A stretch of DNA of 64,000 nucleotides from NCBI GenBank assembly GCA_947623455.1, contig OX392527.1:7808001-7872000 (forward strand), given 5' to 3'. The DNA comes from Mimachlamys varia (taxonomy: Eukaryota > Mollusca > Bivalvia > Pectinida > Pectinidae). Both the position numbers and the translations under genes were made by a program. Of this stretch, positions 1 to 15,059 are shown one piece after another. The notes beneath the pieces are model-generated. The model saw only the letters and a program-made list of their open reading frames with translations. It was not told the DNA's origin and did not search any database. Positions within the stretch are counted from its first letter, which is position 1. Each line of letters begins with the position of its first letter.

Positions 1-171
1 ACAAACATTCAAACCTATCTAAAGACTATTGTTATCTACAAACATTCAAACCTATCTAAAAACACACTTGAAAGATATCGTATGAATTTGTTCTGCAAAT
101 AGTAAAACAAAATCAATTAATTTATGATGTTAAATTAGTATCTAAGATGGATCGGAGCAAAAATCCCGACA
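1..171. other. Unassigned AT-rich sequence
   Basis: Contains a short direct repeat (acaaacattcaaacctatct at 1 and 39). No gene seen. Confidence 0.4.
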
Positions 172-465
172 CATGGACATGTATATAATACAAAATACAA
201 CACATGGACATGTATATCATACAATATACAACACATGGACATGTATATAATACAATATACAACACATGGACATGTATATAATACAATATACAACACATGG
301 ACATGTATATAATACAATATACAACACATGGACATGTATATAATACAATATACAACACATGGACATGTATATCATACAATATACAACACATGGACATGTA
401 TATAATACAATATACAACACATGGACATGTATATTATACAATATCCCAACACATGGACATGTATA
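172..465. repeat. 31-bp tandem repeat, about 9-10 copies
   Basis: The unit carries the perfect inverted motif ACATG-GA-CATGT followed by TATATAATACAATATAC. Copies are nearly identical. The same unit recurs at 1550 and 2145. The stop-free frames over it on both strands are repeat artefacts. Confidence 0.95.
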
Positions 466-634
466 TATAAGGATTGAAAGTCTTTTTTTTTTAACTTTCA
501 TAGTGCTACGAAAGGTCAGCCGTTACATCAATATTGAATGAAGCCTGCTAGGGCTTCATGCTGAATATGGATGTAACGGCTGACCTTTCATAGCACTATG
601 AAAGTTAAAAAAAATGACTTTCAATCCATATATT
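462..634. mobile_element. Palindromic MITE-like element
   Basis: Two arms of about 75 bp are near-perfect reverse complements: GGATTGAAAGTC...GGTCAGCCGTTACATC on the left and GATGTAACGGCTGACC...GACTTTCAATCC on the right. They surround a small centre, GAAGCCTGCTAGGGCTTC. The element has no coding capacity. It abuts the 31-bp repeat array directly. An element at 30976-31125 has a very similar centre. Confidence 0.8.
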
Positions 635-639
635 AACAT

Positions 640-987
640 TTTTACTATAGAACAATTGCTTAACTTTATTGATATTTTTTTCCAATTAATAGTTTATTAC
701 CAGCGTTTGTATATGTGTCGTCATTTAAACGACATGGGCTGAACAGCCCAGCTTGAATAAAATTGGCGCCAATGATAATAATTAGTCATTTGAGCGTTTG
801 ACGCAAGGGCATTCTCCATGTTATTCGAAGCGGCGCGACAAGACTCTCTTTGAACAAGCTTGATCTATGACGTCATAATGAAATCACGTGCTTAGTCTCG
901 AGAACCATTGCTTTCATAGTTTTATAAAGGGCATTTTTGCTGGTAATGTTCATATAGTGGGTTGCAGCGCAAATGTAAATTTAATAC
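640..987. other. Unassigned intergenic sequence
   Basis: No gene or clear repeat is seen. One CRE-type octamer TGACGTCA lies at 868-875. Confidence 0.4.
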
Positions 988-2137
988 TATAAGACTCTTT
1001 CATATGCGTGTATGAAGGATAGGGATATTCCACCCGAGGGGTCACAAAATGTGGTGAAACCCGAGGCTTGCCGAGAGTTTTACCACATTATGTGATCCCG
1101 AGGGTGGAATATCCCTATCCTACATACACACATAATGAAAGAGTCTTTTTCTCTCATATCAACTACCCGAATAAGCTCAAAAACCATGAAAATATGTTTA
1201 AACAGGATACCATTTTGAAATTTCAACTTTTTCCTTGAGTTTTTTTGACGAAAACGAATTAGACAGCGAGTTTCAGAATACCCTATATTTGCAAACAATT
1301 TTTGCGTAGAAAAATTAATCTCCTCTTCCTGGTGTTTATGGTTAAAATTTCGTGAAAGGTTTTAATTTTATCACGCCGTCGTTTTCTCTTTCCGGCATCA
1401 GAGTTTACCGTATTCGTGACGTCATGTCATTGTTGAGCCATTGTGACGTCACGTCGCGTGAAATGCTATGTAAGATAGATTTTTCTTACGTAGCTTTCTT
1501 ACATGGGCAAACTCTATCCAACATGGCGAGATATGAGAGAAAATATACAACACATGGACATGTATAAAATACAATATCCCAACACATGGACATGTATATA
1601 ATACAATTTCTCCCAATTCTATGTTAGTAATACTGGCCTGTCTAGGGCAATACACCTATGATCGCTGTGGTTGTATTACACATCTACCCATGCTATACAG
1701 CAACGGCGTGACGTCACAATAGCGCAACAATGACGTGACGTCACGTGTTTGGTAAAATCTGATGCCGAAAAGAATAAAATGGTGACGTGATGAAATTAAA
1801 GCCTTCCACGGTATTTTAACCGTGTGCATTAGAAAGCTGAGATGATTTTTTTCTGCGCAAACTACGTTTGCAAATATGGGATATGCTTAATCTCGCTGTA
1901 TCATTTGTTTTCGTCAACAACGCTCAAGGACAAAGTTGATATTTTCAAAATGGTTGCCAGCCAAATGTATGTTCATGGTTTTTGAGCTTATTTAGGTAGT
2001 TGAAATGAGAGAAAAATACTTTTTCATGACCAAAGGTGTAAGATAGGGAAATTCCACCCTCGGGATTTTCAAGTTTGGCAAAACCCCTCGGGTGGAATTT
2101 CCCTATCTTACACCCCTGGTCATGAAAGAGTCTTATA
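988..2137. mobile_element. Long inverted-repeat (foldback) DNA element, about 1.15 kb
   Basis: Ends are TATAAGACTCTTTCAT and its complement ATGAAAGAGTCTTATA. Two diverged arms of roughly 550 bp can be followed inward: CTCTCAT...CAACTACC, AAGCTCAAAAACCATGAA, CATCAGAGTTTACC, CGTGACGTCA. Each outer end is itself a hairpin around GATAGGGATATTCCACCC (992-1146) or GATAGGGAAATTCCACCC (2020-2136). The flanks share ATAC, or the duplication could be only TA. The central spacer (1547-1608) holds copies of the 31-bp repeat. No transposase is recognised, so this is probably a non-autonomous element. Confidence 0.75.
1547..1608. repeat. 31-bp repeat, two copies inside the foldback element
   Basis: Same ACATGGACATGT unit as at 172-465, located at the centre of the 1.15-kb inverted repeat. 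Confidence 0.85.
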
Positions 2138-2138
2138 A

Positions 2139-2205
2139 TACAACACATGGACATGTATATAATACAATATACAACACATGGACATGTATATAATACAATA
2201 TCCAT
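2139..2205. repeat. 31-bp repeat, two copies beside the foldback element
   Basis: Same unit as at 172-465, starting within a few bases of the element's right terminus. Confidence 0.85.
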
Positions 2206-2375
2206 TAGCTCATTTTAAAAGCAATGCATGAAAGTTTAAAACAAGAAAACTGAATTATCCTTGATATACATACATCCTTAACGTAATGCGATAATTTGAT
2301 TTTCAAACATGCAACGTATTTAAGCACATGCATGTAGTGGAATACTGTTCATATATACATTTATTATGTATCATT

Positions 2376-5300
2376 TATATGGGAAAATAGACAAATAACG
2401 AACCAATATAGAACAACACCTGTAAAATATACAGATAACGAACCAATATAGAGCAACGCCTGTAAAATATACAAATAACGAGCCGATAAAGAACAACACC
2501 TGTAAAATATACAATTAACGAACCAATATAGAACAGCAGCTGTAAAATATACAAATAACGAACCAATATAGAACAACACCTGTAATATATACAATTAACG
2601 AACCAATATAGAACAACACCTGTAAATAACGAACCAATATAGAACAACACCTGTAAAATATACAAATAACGAACCAATATAGAACAGCACCTGTAATATA
2701 GACAAATAACGAACCAATATAGAGCAACACCTGTAAAATAGACAATAACGAACCAATATAGAGCAACACCTGTAAAATATACAAATAACGAACCAATATA
2801 GAACAACACCTATAAAATATACAAATAACGAACCAATATAGAGCAACACCTGTAAAATATACAAATAACGAACCAATATAGAGCAACACCTGTAAAATAT
2901 ACAAATAACGAACCAATATAGAACAACACCTGTAAAATATACAAATAACGAACCAATATAGAACAACACCTGTAAAATATACAAATACCGAACCAATATA
3001 GAACAACACCTGTAAAATATACAAATAACGAACCAATATAGGGCAACACCTGTAAAATATACAAATAACGAACCAATATAGAGCAACACCTGTAAAATAT
3101 ACAAATAACGAACCAATATAGAACAACACCTGTAAAATATACAAATAACGAACCAATATAGAACAACACCTGTAAAATATACAAATACCGAACCAATATA
3201 GAACAACACCTGTAAAATATACAAATAACGAACCAATATAGAACAACACCTGTAAAATAAACAAATAACGAACCAATATAGAACAACACCTGTAAAATAG
3301 ACAAATAACGAACCAATATAGAACAACACCTGTAAAATATACAATTAACGAACCAATATAGAACAACACCTGTAAAATATACAAATAACGAACCAATATA
3401 GAACAACACCTGTAAAATAGACAAATAACGAACCAATATAGAACTATACCTGTAATATAGACAAATAACGAACCAATATAGAGCAACACCTGTAAAATAT
3501 ACAAATAACGAACCAATATAGAACAACACCTGTAAAATATACAAATAACGAACCAATATAGAACAACACCTGTAAAATATACAAATAACGAACCAATATA
3601 GAACTATACCTGTAAAATATACAAATAACGAACCAATATAGAACTATACCTGTAAAATATACAAATAACGAACCAATATAGAGCAACACCTGTAAAATAT
3701 ACAAATAACGAACCAATATAGAACAACACCTGTAAAATATACAAATAACGAACCAATATAGAACAACACCTGTAAAATATACAAATAACGAACCAATATA
3801 GAACTATACCTGTAAAATAGACAATAACGAACCAATATAGAGCAACACCTGTAAAATAAACAAATAACGAACCAATATAGAACAACACCTGTAAAATATA
3901 CAAATAACGAACCAATATAGAACAGCACCTGTAATATAGACAAATAACGAACCAATATAGAGCAACACCTGTAAAATATACAAATAACGAACCAATATAG
4001 AACTATACCTGTAAAATATACAAATAACGAACCAATATAGAACAACACCTGTAAAATATACAAATAACGAACCAATATAGAACAGCACCTGTAATATAGA
4101 CAAATAACGAACCAATATAGAGCAACACCTGTAAAATATACAAATAACGAACCAATATAGAACTATACCTGTAAAATAGACAATAACGAACCAATATAGA
4201 ACAACACCTGTAAAATAAACAAATAACGAACCAATATAGAACTATACCTGTAAAATATACAATTAACGAACCAATATAGAACTATACCTGTAAATAACGA
4301 ACCAATATAGAACAACACCTGTAAAATAAACAAATAACGAACCAATATAGAACTATACCTGTAAAATATACAAATAACGAACCAATATAGAACAACACCT
4401 GTAAAATATACAAATAACGAACCAATATAGAACAACACCTGTAAAATAGACAATTAACGAACCAATATAGAACAACACCTGTAAATAACGAACCAATATA
4501 GAACAATACCTGTAAAATATACAAATAACGAACCAATATAGAGCAACACCTGTAAAATATACAAATAACGAACCAATATAGAACAACACCTGTAAATAAC
4601 GAACCAATATAGAACAATACCTGTAAAATATACAAATAACGAACCAATATAGAGCAACACCTGTAAAATATACAAATAACGAACCAATATAGAGCAACAC
4701 CTGTAAAATATACAAATAACGAACCAATATAGAACAACACCTGTAAAATATACAAATAACGAACCAATATAGAACAACACCTATAAATAACGAACCAATA
4801 TAGAACAACACCTGTAAAATATACAAATAACGAACCAATATAGAGCAACACCTGTAAAATATACAAATAACGAACCAATATAGAACAACACCTGTAAAAT
4901 ATACAAATAACGAACCAATATAGAACAACACCTGTAAAATATACAAATAACGAACCAATATAGAACAACACCTGTAAAATATACAAATAACGAACCAATA
5001 TAGAACTATACCTGTAAAATAGACAAATAACGAACCAATATAGAACTATACCTGTAAAATATACAAATAACGAACCAATATAGAACTATACCTGTAAAAT
5101 ATACAAATAACGAACCAATATAGAACTATACCTGTAAAATAGACAAATAACGAACCAATATAGAACTATACCTGTAAAATATACAAATAACGAACCAATA
5201 TAGAACTATACCTGTAAAATAGACAAATAACGAACCAATATAGAACAACACCTGTAAATAACGAACCAATATAGAACAACACCTGTAAAATAGACAAATA

Positions 5301-8300
5301 ACGAACCAATATAGAGCAACACCTGTAAAGTATACAAATAACGAACCAATATAGAACAACACCTGTAAAATATACAAATAACGAACCAATATAGAACTAT
5401 ACCTGTAAAATAGACAAATAACGAACCAATATAGAACAACACCTGTAAAATATACAAATAACGAACCAATATAGAACTATACCTGTAAAATAAACAAATA
5501 ACGAACCAATATAGAACAACACCTGTAAAATATACAAATAACGAACCAATATAGAACAACACCTGTAAAATATACAAATAACGAACCAATATAGAACAAC
5601 ACCTGTAAAATAGACAAAAAACGAACCAATATAGAACTATACCTGTAAAATATACAAATAACGAACCAATATAGAGCAACACCTGTAAAATATACAAATA
5701 ACGAACCAATATAGAACAACACCTGTAAAATAGACAATTAACGAACCAATATAGAACAACACCTGTAAATAAAGAACCAATATAGAACAACACCTGTAAA
5801 ATAGACAATTAACGAACCAATATAGAACAACACCTGTAAATAACGAACCAATATAGAGCAACACCTGTAAAATATACAAATAACGAACCAATATAGAACA
5901 ACACCTGTAAAATATACAAATAACGAACCAATATAGAACAACACCTGTAAAATAGACAATAACGAACCAATATAGAACAACACCTGTAAAATATACAAAT
6001 AACGAACCAATATAGAACAACACCTGTAAAATATACAAATAACGAACCAATATAGAACAACACCTGTAAAATATACAAATAACGAACCAATATAGAACAA
6101 CGCCTGTAAAATATACAGATAACGAACCAATATAGAACAACACCTGTAAAATATACAAATAACGAACCAATATAGAACAACGCCTGTAAAATATACAGAT
6201 AACGAACCAATATAGAACAACACCTGTAAAATATACAAATAACGAACCAATATAGAACAACACCTGTAAAATATACAGATAACGAACCAATATAGTACAT
6301 CATCTGTAAAATAAACAAATAATGAACCAATATAGAACCACACCTGTAAAATATACAAATAACGAACCAATATAGAACAACACCTGTAAAATAGACAATA
6401 ACGAACCAATATAGAACAACACCTGTAAAATATACAAATAACGAACCAATATAGAACAACACCTGTAAAATAGACAATAACGAACCAATATAGAACAACA
6501 CCTGTAAAATATACAAATAACGAACCAATATGGAACCACACCTGTAAAATAGACAATAACGAACCAATAAAGAACAACACCTTTTAAATAGACAATAACG
6601 AACCAATATAGAGCAACACCTGTAAAATATACAAATAACGAACCAATATAGAGCAACACCTGTAAAATATACAAATAACGAACCAATATAGAACCACACC
6701 TGTAAAATAGACAATAACGAACCAATAAAGAACAACACCTTTTAAATAGACAATAACGAACCAATATAGAGCAACACCTGTAAAATATACAAATAACGAA
6801 CCAATATAGAGCAACACCTGTAAAATATACAAATAACGAACCAATATAGAACCACACCTGTAAAATATACAATTAACGAACCAATATAGAACAACGCCTG
6901 TAAAATATACAGATAACGAACCGATTTAGAACCACACCTGTAAAATAAACAAATAACGAACCAATATAGAACAACGCCTGTAAAATATACAGATAACGAA
7001 CCGATTTAGAACCACACCTGTAAAATATACAAATAACGAACCAATATAGAACAACACCTGTAAAATAAACAAATAACGAACCAATACAGAACAACACCTG
7101 TAAAATAGACAATAACGAACCAATATAGAACAACACCTGTAAATAAAGAACCAATATAGAACAACACCTGTAAAATAGACAATTAACGAACCAATATAGA
7201 ACAACACCTGTAAATAACGAACCAATATAGAGCAACACCTGTAAAATATACAAATAACGAACCAATATAGAACAACACCTGTAAAATATACAAATAACGA
7301 ACCAATATAGAACAACACCTGTAAAATAGACAATAACGAACCAATATAGAACAACGCCTGTAAAATAAACAAATAACGAACCAATATAGAACTATACCTG
7401 TAAAATATACAAATAACGAACCAATATAGAACAACACCTGTAAAATATACAAATAACGAACCAATATAGAACAACACCTGTAAAATATACAAATAACGAA
7501 CCAATATAGAACAACACCTGTAAAATATACAAATACCGAACCAATATAGAACAACACCTGTAAAATATACAAATAACGAACCAATATAGAGCAACACCTG
7601 TAAAATATACAAATAACGAACCAATATAGAGCAACACCTGTAAAATATACAAATAACGAACCAATATAGAACAACACCTGTAAAATATACAAATAACGAA
7701 CCAATATAGAACAACACCTGTAAAATATACAAATACCGAACCAATATAGAACAACACCTGTAAAATATACAAATAACGAACCAATATAGAACAACACCTG
7801 TAAAATAAACAAATAACGAACCAATATAGAACAACACCTGTAAAATAGACAAATAACGAACCAATATAGAACAACACCTGTAAAATATACAATTAACGAA
7901 CCAATATAGAACAACACCTGTAAAATATACAAATAACGAACCAATATAGAACAACACCTGTAAAATAGACAAATAACGAACCAATATAGAACTATACCTG
8001 TAATATAGACAAATAACGAACCAATATAGAGCAACACCTGTAAAATATACAAATAACGAACCAATATAGAACAACACCTGTAAAATATACAAATAACGAA
8101 CCAATATAGAACAACACCTGTAAAATATACAAATAACGAACCAATATAGAACTATACCTGTAAAATATACAAATAACGAACCAATATAGAACTATACCTG
8201 TAAAATATACAAATAACGAACCAATATAGAGCAACACCTGTAAAATATACAAATAACGAACCAATATAGAACAACACCTGTAAAATATACAAATAACGAA

Positions 8301-11300
8301 CCAATATAGAACAACACCTGTAAAATATACAAATAACGAACCAATATAGAACTATACCTGTAAAATAGACAATAACGAACCAATATAGAGCGACACCTGT
8401 AAAATAAACAAATAACGAACCAATATAGAACAACACCTGTAAAATATACAAATAACGAACCAATATAGAACAGCACCTGTAATATAGACAAATAACGAAC
8501 CAATATAGAGCAACACCTGTAAAATATACAAATAACGAACCAATATAGAACTATACCTGTAAAATATACAAATAACGAACCAATATAGAACAACACCTGT
8601 AAAATATACAAATAACGAACCAATATAGAACAGCACCTGTAATATAGACAAATAACGAACCAATATAGAGCAACACCTGTAAAATATACAAATAACGAAC
8701 CAATATAGAACTATACCTGTAAAATAGACAATAACGAACCAATATAGAACAACACCTGTAAAATAAACAAATAACGAACCAATATAGAACTATACCTGTA
8801 AAATATACAATTAACGAACCAATATAGAACTATACCTGTAAATAACGAACCAATATAGAACAACACCTGTAAAATAAACAAATAACGAACCAATATAGAA
8901 CTATACCTGTAAAATATACAAATAACGAACCAATATAGAACAACACCTGTAAAATATACAAATAACGAACCAATATAGAACAACACCTGTAAAATAGACA
9001 ATTAACGAACCAATATAGAACAACACCTGTAAATAACGAACCAATATAGAACAATACCTGTAAAATATACAAATAACGAACCAATATAGAGCAACACCTG
9101 TAAAATATACAAATAACGAACCAATATAGAACAACACCTGTAAATAACGAACCAATATAGAACAATACCTGTAAAATATACAAATAACGAACCAATATAG
9201 AGCAACACCTGTAAAATATACAAATAACGAACCAATATAGAGCAACACCTGTAAAATATACAAATAACGAACCAATATAGAACAACACCTGTAAAATATA
9301 CAAATAACGAACCAATATAGAACAACACCTATAAATAACGAACCAATATAGAACAACACCTGTAAAATATACAAATAACGAACCAATATAGAGCAACACC
9401 TGTAAAATATACAAATAACGAACCAATATAGAACAACACCTGTAAAATATACAAATAACGAACCAATATAGAACAACACCTGTAAAATATACAAATAACG
9501 AACCAATATAGAACAACACCTGTAAAATATACAAATAACGAACCAATATAGAACTATACCTGTAAAATAGACAAATAACGAACCAATATAGAACTATACC
9601 TGTAAAATATACAAATAACGAACCAATATAGAACTATACCTGTAAAATATACAAATAACGAACCAATATAGAACTATACCTGTAAAATAGACAAATAACG
9701 AACCAATATAGAACTATACCTGTAAAATATACAAATAACGAACCAATATAGAACTATACCTGTAAAATAGACAAATAACGAACCAATATAGAACAACACC
9801 TGTAAATAACGAACCAATATAGAACAACACCTGTAAAATAGACAAATAACGAACCAATATAGAGCAACACCTGTAAAATATACAAATAACGAACCAATAT
9901 AGAACAACACCTGTAAAATATACAAATAACGAACCAATATAGAACTATACCTGTAAAATAGACAAATAACGAACCAATATAGAACAACACCTGTAAAATA
10001 TACAAATAACGAACCAATATAGAACTATACCTGTAAAATAAACAAATAACGAACCAATATAGAACAACACCTGTAAAATATACAAATAACGAACCAATAT
10101 AGAACAACACCTGTAAAATATACAAATAACGAACCAATATAGAACAACACCTGTAAAATAGACAAAAAACGAACCAATATAGAACTATACCTGTGATAGA
10201 CAAATAACGAACCAATATAGAACAACACCTGTAAAATATACAAATAACGAACCAATATAGAACAACACCTGTAAAATATACAAATAACGAACCAATATAG
10301 AACAACACCTGTAAAATAGACAAAAAACGAACCAATATAGAACTATACCTGTAAAATATACAAATAACGAACCAATATAGAGCAACACCTGTAAAATATA
10401 CAAATAACGAACCAATATAGAACAACACCTGTAAAATAGACAATTAACGAACCAATATAGAACAACGCCTGTAAAATAAACAAATAACGAACCAATATAG
10501 AACTATACCTGTAAAATATACAATAACGAACCAATATAGAACAACACCTGTAAAATATACAAATAACGTACCAATATAGAACAACACCTGTAAATAAAGA
10601 ACCAATATAGAACAACACCTGTAAAATAGACAATTAACGAACCAATATAGAACAACACCTGTAAATAACGAACCAATATAGAGCAACACCTGTAAAATAT
10701 ACAAATAACGAACCAATATAGAACAACACCTGTAAAATATACAAATAACGAACCAATATAGAACAACACCTGTAAAATAGACAATAACGAACCAATATAG
10801 AACAACGCCTGTAAAATAAACAAATAACGAACCAATATAGAACTATACCTGTAAAATATACAAATAACGAACCAATATAGAACAACACCTGTAAAATATA
10901 CAAATAACGAACCAATATAGAACAACACCTGTAAAATATACAAATAACGAACCAATATAGAACAACGCCTGTAAAATATACAGATAACGAACCAATATAG
11001 AACAACACCTGTAAAATATACAAATAACGAACCAATATAGAACAACGCCTGTAAAATATACAGATAACGAACCAATATAGAACAACACCTGTAAAATATA
11101 CAAATAACGAACCAATATAGAACAACACCTGTAAAATATACAGATAACGAACCAATATAGTACATCATCTGTAAAATAAACAAATAATGAACCAATATAG
11201 AACCACACCTGTAAAATATACAAATAACGAACCAATATAGAACAACACCTGTAAAATAGACAATAACGAACCAATATAGAACAACACCTGTAAAATATAC

Positions 11301-13968
11301 AAATAACGAACCAATATAGAACAACACCTGTAAAATAGACAATAACGAACCAATATAGAACAACACCTGTAAAATATACAAATAACGAACCAATATAGAA
11401 CGACACCTGTAAAATAGACAATAACGAACCAATATAGAACAACACCTGTAAAATATACAAATAACGAACCAATATGGAACCACACCTGTAAAATAGACAA
11501 TAACGAACCAATAAAGAACAACACCTTTTAAATAGACAATAACGAACCAATATAGAGCAACACCTGTAAAATATACAAATAACGAACCAATATAGAGCAA
11601 CACCTGTAAAATATACAAATAACGAACCAATATAGAACCACACCTGTAAAATAGACAATAACGAACCAATAAAGAACAACACCTTTTAAATAGACAATAA
11701 CGAACCAATATAGAGCAACACCTGTAAAATATACAAATAACGAACCAATATAGAGCAACACCTGTAAAATATACAAATAACGAACCAATATAGAACCACA
11801 CCTGTAAAATATACAATTAACGAACCAATATAGAACAACGCCTGTAAAATATACAGATAACGAACCGATTTAGAACCACACCTGTAAAATAAACAAATAA
11901 CGAACCAATATAGAACAACGCCTGTAAAATATACAGATAACGAACCGATTTAGAACCACACCTGTAAAATATACAAATAACGAACCAATATAGAACAACA
12001 CCTGTAAAATAAACAAATAACGAACCAATACAGAACAACACCTGTAAAATAGACAATAACGAACCAATATAGAACAACACCTGTAAATAAAGAACCAATA
12101 TAGAACAACACCTGTAAAATAGACAATTAACGAACCAATATAGAACAACACCTGTAAATAACGAACCAATATAGAGCAACACCTGTAAAATATACAAATA
12201 ACGAACCAATATAGAACAACACCTGTAAAATATACAAATAACGAACCAATATAGAACAACACCTGTAAAATAGACAATAACGAACCAATATAGAACAACG
12301 CCTGTAAAATATACAAATAACGAACCAATATAGAACAACACCTGTAAAATATACAAATAACGAACCAATATAGAGCAACACCTGTAAAATATACAAATAA
12401 CGAACCAATATAGAACAACACCTGTAAAATATACAAATAACGAACCAATATAGAACAACACCTGTAAAATATACAAATAACGAACCAATATAGAACAACG
12501 CCTGTAAAATATACAGATAACGAACCAAGTTAGAACAACACCTGTAAAATATACAAATAACGAACCAATATAGAACAACGCCTGTAAAATATACAGATAA
12601 CGAACCAATATAGAACAACACCTGTAAAATATACAAATAACGAACCAATATAGAACAACACCTGTAAAATATACAGATAACGAACCAATATAGTACATCA
12701 TCTGTAAAATAAACAAATAATGAACCAATATAGAACCACACCTGTAAAATATACAAATAACGAACCAATATAGAACAACACCTGTAAAATAGACAATAAC
12801 GAACCAATATAGAACAACACCTGTAAAATATACAAATAACGAACCAATATAGAACAACACCTGTAAAATAGACAATAACGAACCAATATAGAACAACACC
12901 TGTAAAATATACAAATAACGAACCAATATAGAACAACACCTGTAAAATAGACAATAACGAACCAATATAGAACAACACCTGTAAAATATACAAATAACGA
13001 ACCAATATGGAACCACACCTGTAAAATAGACAATAACGAACCAATAAAGAACAACACCTTTTAAATAGACAATAACGAACCAATATAGAGCAACACCTGT
13101 AAAATATACAAATAACGAACCAATATAGAGCAACACCTGTAAAATATACAAATAACGAACCAATATAGAACCACACCTGTAAAATAGACAATAACGAACC
13201 AATAAAGAACAACACCTTTTAAATAGACAATAACGAACCAATATAGAGCAACACCTGTAAAATATACAAATAACGAACCAATATAGAGCAACACCTGTAA
13301 AATATACAAATAACGAACCAATATAGAACCACACCTGTAAAATATACAATTAACGAACCAATATAGAACAACGCCTGTAAAATATACAGATAACGAACCG
13401 ATTTAGAACCACACCTGTAAAATAAACAAATAACGAACCAATATAGAACAACGCCTGTAAAATATACAGATAACGAACCGATTTAGAACCACACCTGTAA
13501 AATATACAAATAACGAACCAATATAGAACAACACCTGTAAAATAAACAAATAACGAACCAATACAGAACAACACCTGTAAAATAGACAATAACGAACCAA
13601 TATAGAACAACGCCTGTAAAATATACAAATAACGAACCAATACAGAACAACACCTGTAAAATATACAGATGACGAACCAATATAGAACAACACCTGTCAA
13701 ATATACAGATAACGAACCAATATAGAACAACACCTGTAAATAACGAACCAATATAGAACCACACCTGTAAAATATACAAATTACGATCAAATATAGAACC
13801 ACACCTGTAAAATATACAATGACGAACCAATATAGAACAACACATGTAAAATATACAATTAGCGAACCAATATAGAACAACACCTGTAAAATATACAAAT
13901 TACGATCAAATATAGAACCACACTTGTAAAATATACAATAACGAACCACTATAGAACAACACCTGTAA
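2376..13968. repeat. Giant 40-bp satellite, about 290 copies
   Basis: The unit is ACGAACCAATATAGAACAAC followed by ACCTGTAAAATATACAAATA, with common variants GAGCAACACC, GAACTATACC, GAACAACGCC and AGACAATAAC. Shortened units, such as CACCTGTAAATAACG, are interspersed. The minus strand of the unit has no stop in any frame, which produces spurious proteins rich in FYIGSL and YWFVIC. Block-wise duplications are visible: about 2.85-5.7 kb repeats at +4,548 bp, about 5.8-7.2 kb repeats at +4,944 bp, and the block near 11.8 kb repeats at +1,533 bp. Confidence 0.97.
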
Positions 13969-14165
13969 AATACCCACCTTTTATCTGCGACTGTTCAAGG
14001 CGATAGTAACCCGGCAAGTCGGCCTATACAAACTGTCCATTTATTTATATGTTACAATTATATCACAACTGTTTGCTCATCAGCAATACGAAATTAGTCA
14101 TTAGCCAAAATGGAATCAGATAGTTTCTTTGTAAGTGATACATCATTACAATAACTCTCCCCGCT
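13969..14165. other. Unassigned spacer
   Basis: Unique sequence between two arrays. No gene seen. Confidence 0.4.
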
Positions 14166-15059
14166 GACAGGCTCATGTTAGCTGTATTTACGGCTGTTTA
14201 TATGTATCAGAAATTATCCTCATGTTAGCTGTATTTACGGCTGTTTATATGTATCAGAAATTATCCCCATGTTAGCTGTATTTACGGCTGTTTATATGTA
14301 TCAGAAATTATCCTCATGTTAGCTGTATTTACGGCTGTTTATATGTATCAGAAATGTCCCCATGTTAGCTGTATTTACGGCTGTTTATATGTATCAGAAA
14401 TGTCCTCATGTTAGCCGTATTTACGGCTGTTTATATGTTTCAGAAATGTCCTCATGTTAGCTGTATTTACGGCTGTTTATATGTATCAGAAATTATCCTC
14501 ATGTTAGCTGTATTTACGGCTGTTTATATGTATCAGAAATTATCCTCATGTTAGCTGTATTTACGGCTGTTTATATGTATCAGAAATTATCCTCATGTTA
14601 GCTGTATTTACGGCTGTTTATATGTATCAGAAATTATCCTCATGTTAGCTGTATTTACGGCTGTTTATATGTATCAGAAATGTCCCCATGTTAGCTGTAT
14701 TTACGGCTGTTTATATGTTTCAGAAATGTCCTCATGTTAGCCGTATTTACGGCTGTTTATATGTTTCAGAAATGTCCTCATGTTAGCTGTATTTACGGCT
14801 GTTTATATGTATCAGAAATGTCCTCATGTTAGCCGTATTTACGGCTGTTTATATGTATCAGAAATGTCCTCATGTTAGCAGTATTTACGGCTGTTAATAT
14901 GTATCAGAAATGTCCTCATGTTAGCTGTATTTACGGCTGTTTATATGTATCAGAAATGTCCTCATGTTAGCCGTATTTACGGCTGTTTATATGTTTCAGA
15001 AAAGGCCTCATGTTAGCTGTATTTACGGCTGACTTTATAATATATCAGAAATGTCCTCG
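14166..15059. repeat. 45/47-bp minisatellite, about 19 copies
   Basis: The unit is CATGTTAGCTGTATTTACGG then CTGTTTATATGTATCAGAAA plus TGTCCT or TTATCCT. It contains the inverted motif AGCCGTA-TT-TACGGCT, perfect in some copies. The last unit (about 15000-15059) is diverged. Confidence 0.95.

Noticed and set aside
172..465. CRISPR-like array (regular short repeats)
   Set aside because: Repeats are head-to-tail with no unique spacers, the DNA is eukaryotic, and there are no cas genes.
2376..13968. Long minus-strand frames with hydrophobic FYIGSLFVYF periodicity, resembling multi-pass membrane proteins
   Set aside because: All three minus frames are open because the 40-bp unit lacks stops. 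Starts and ends fall at random repeat variants and no non-repetitive domain is present.
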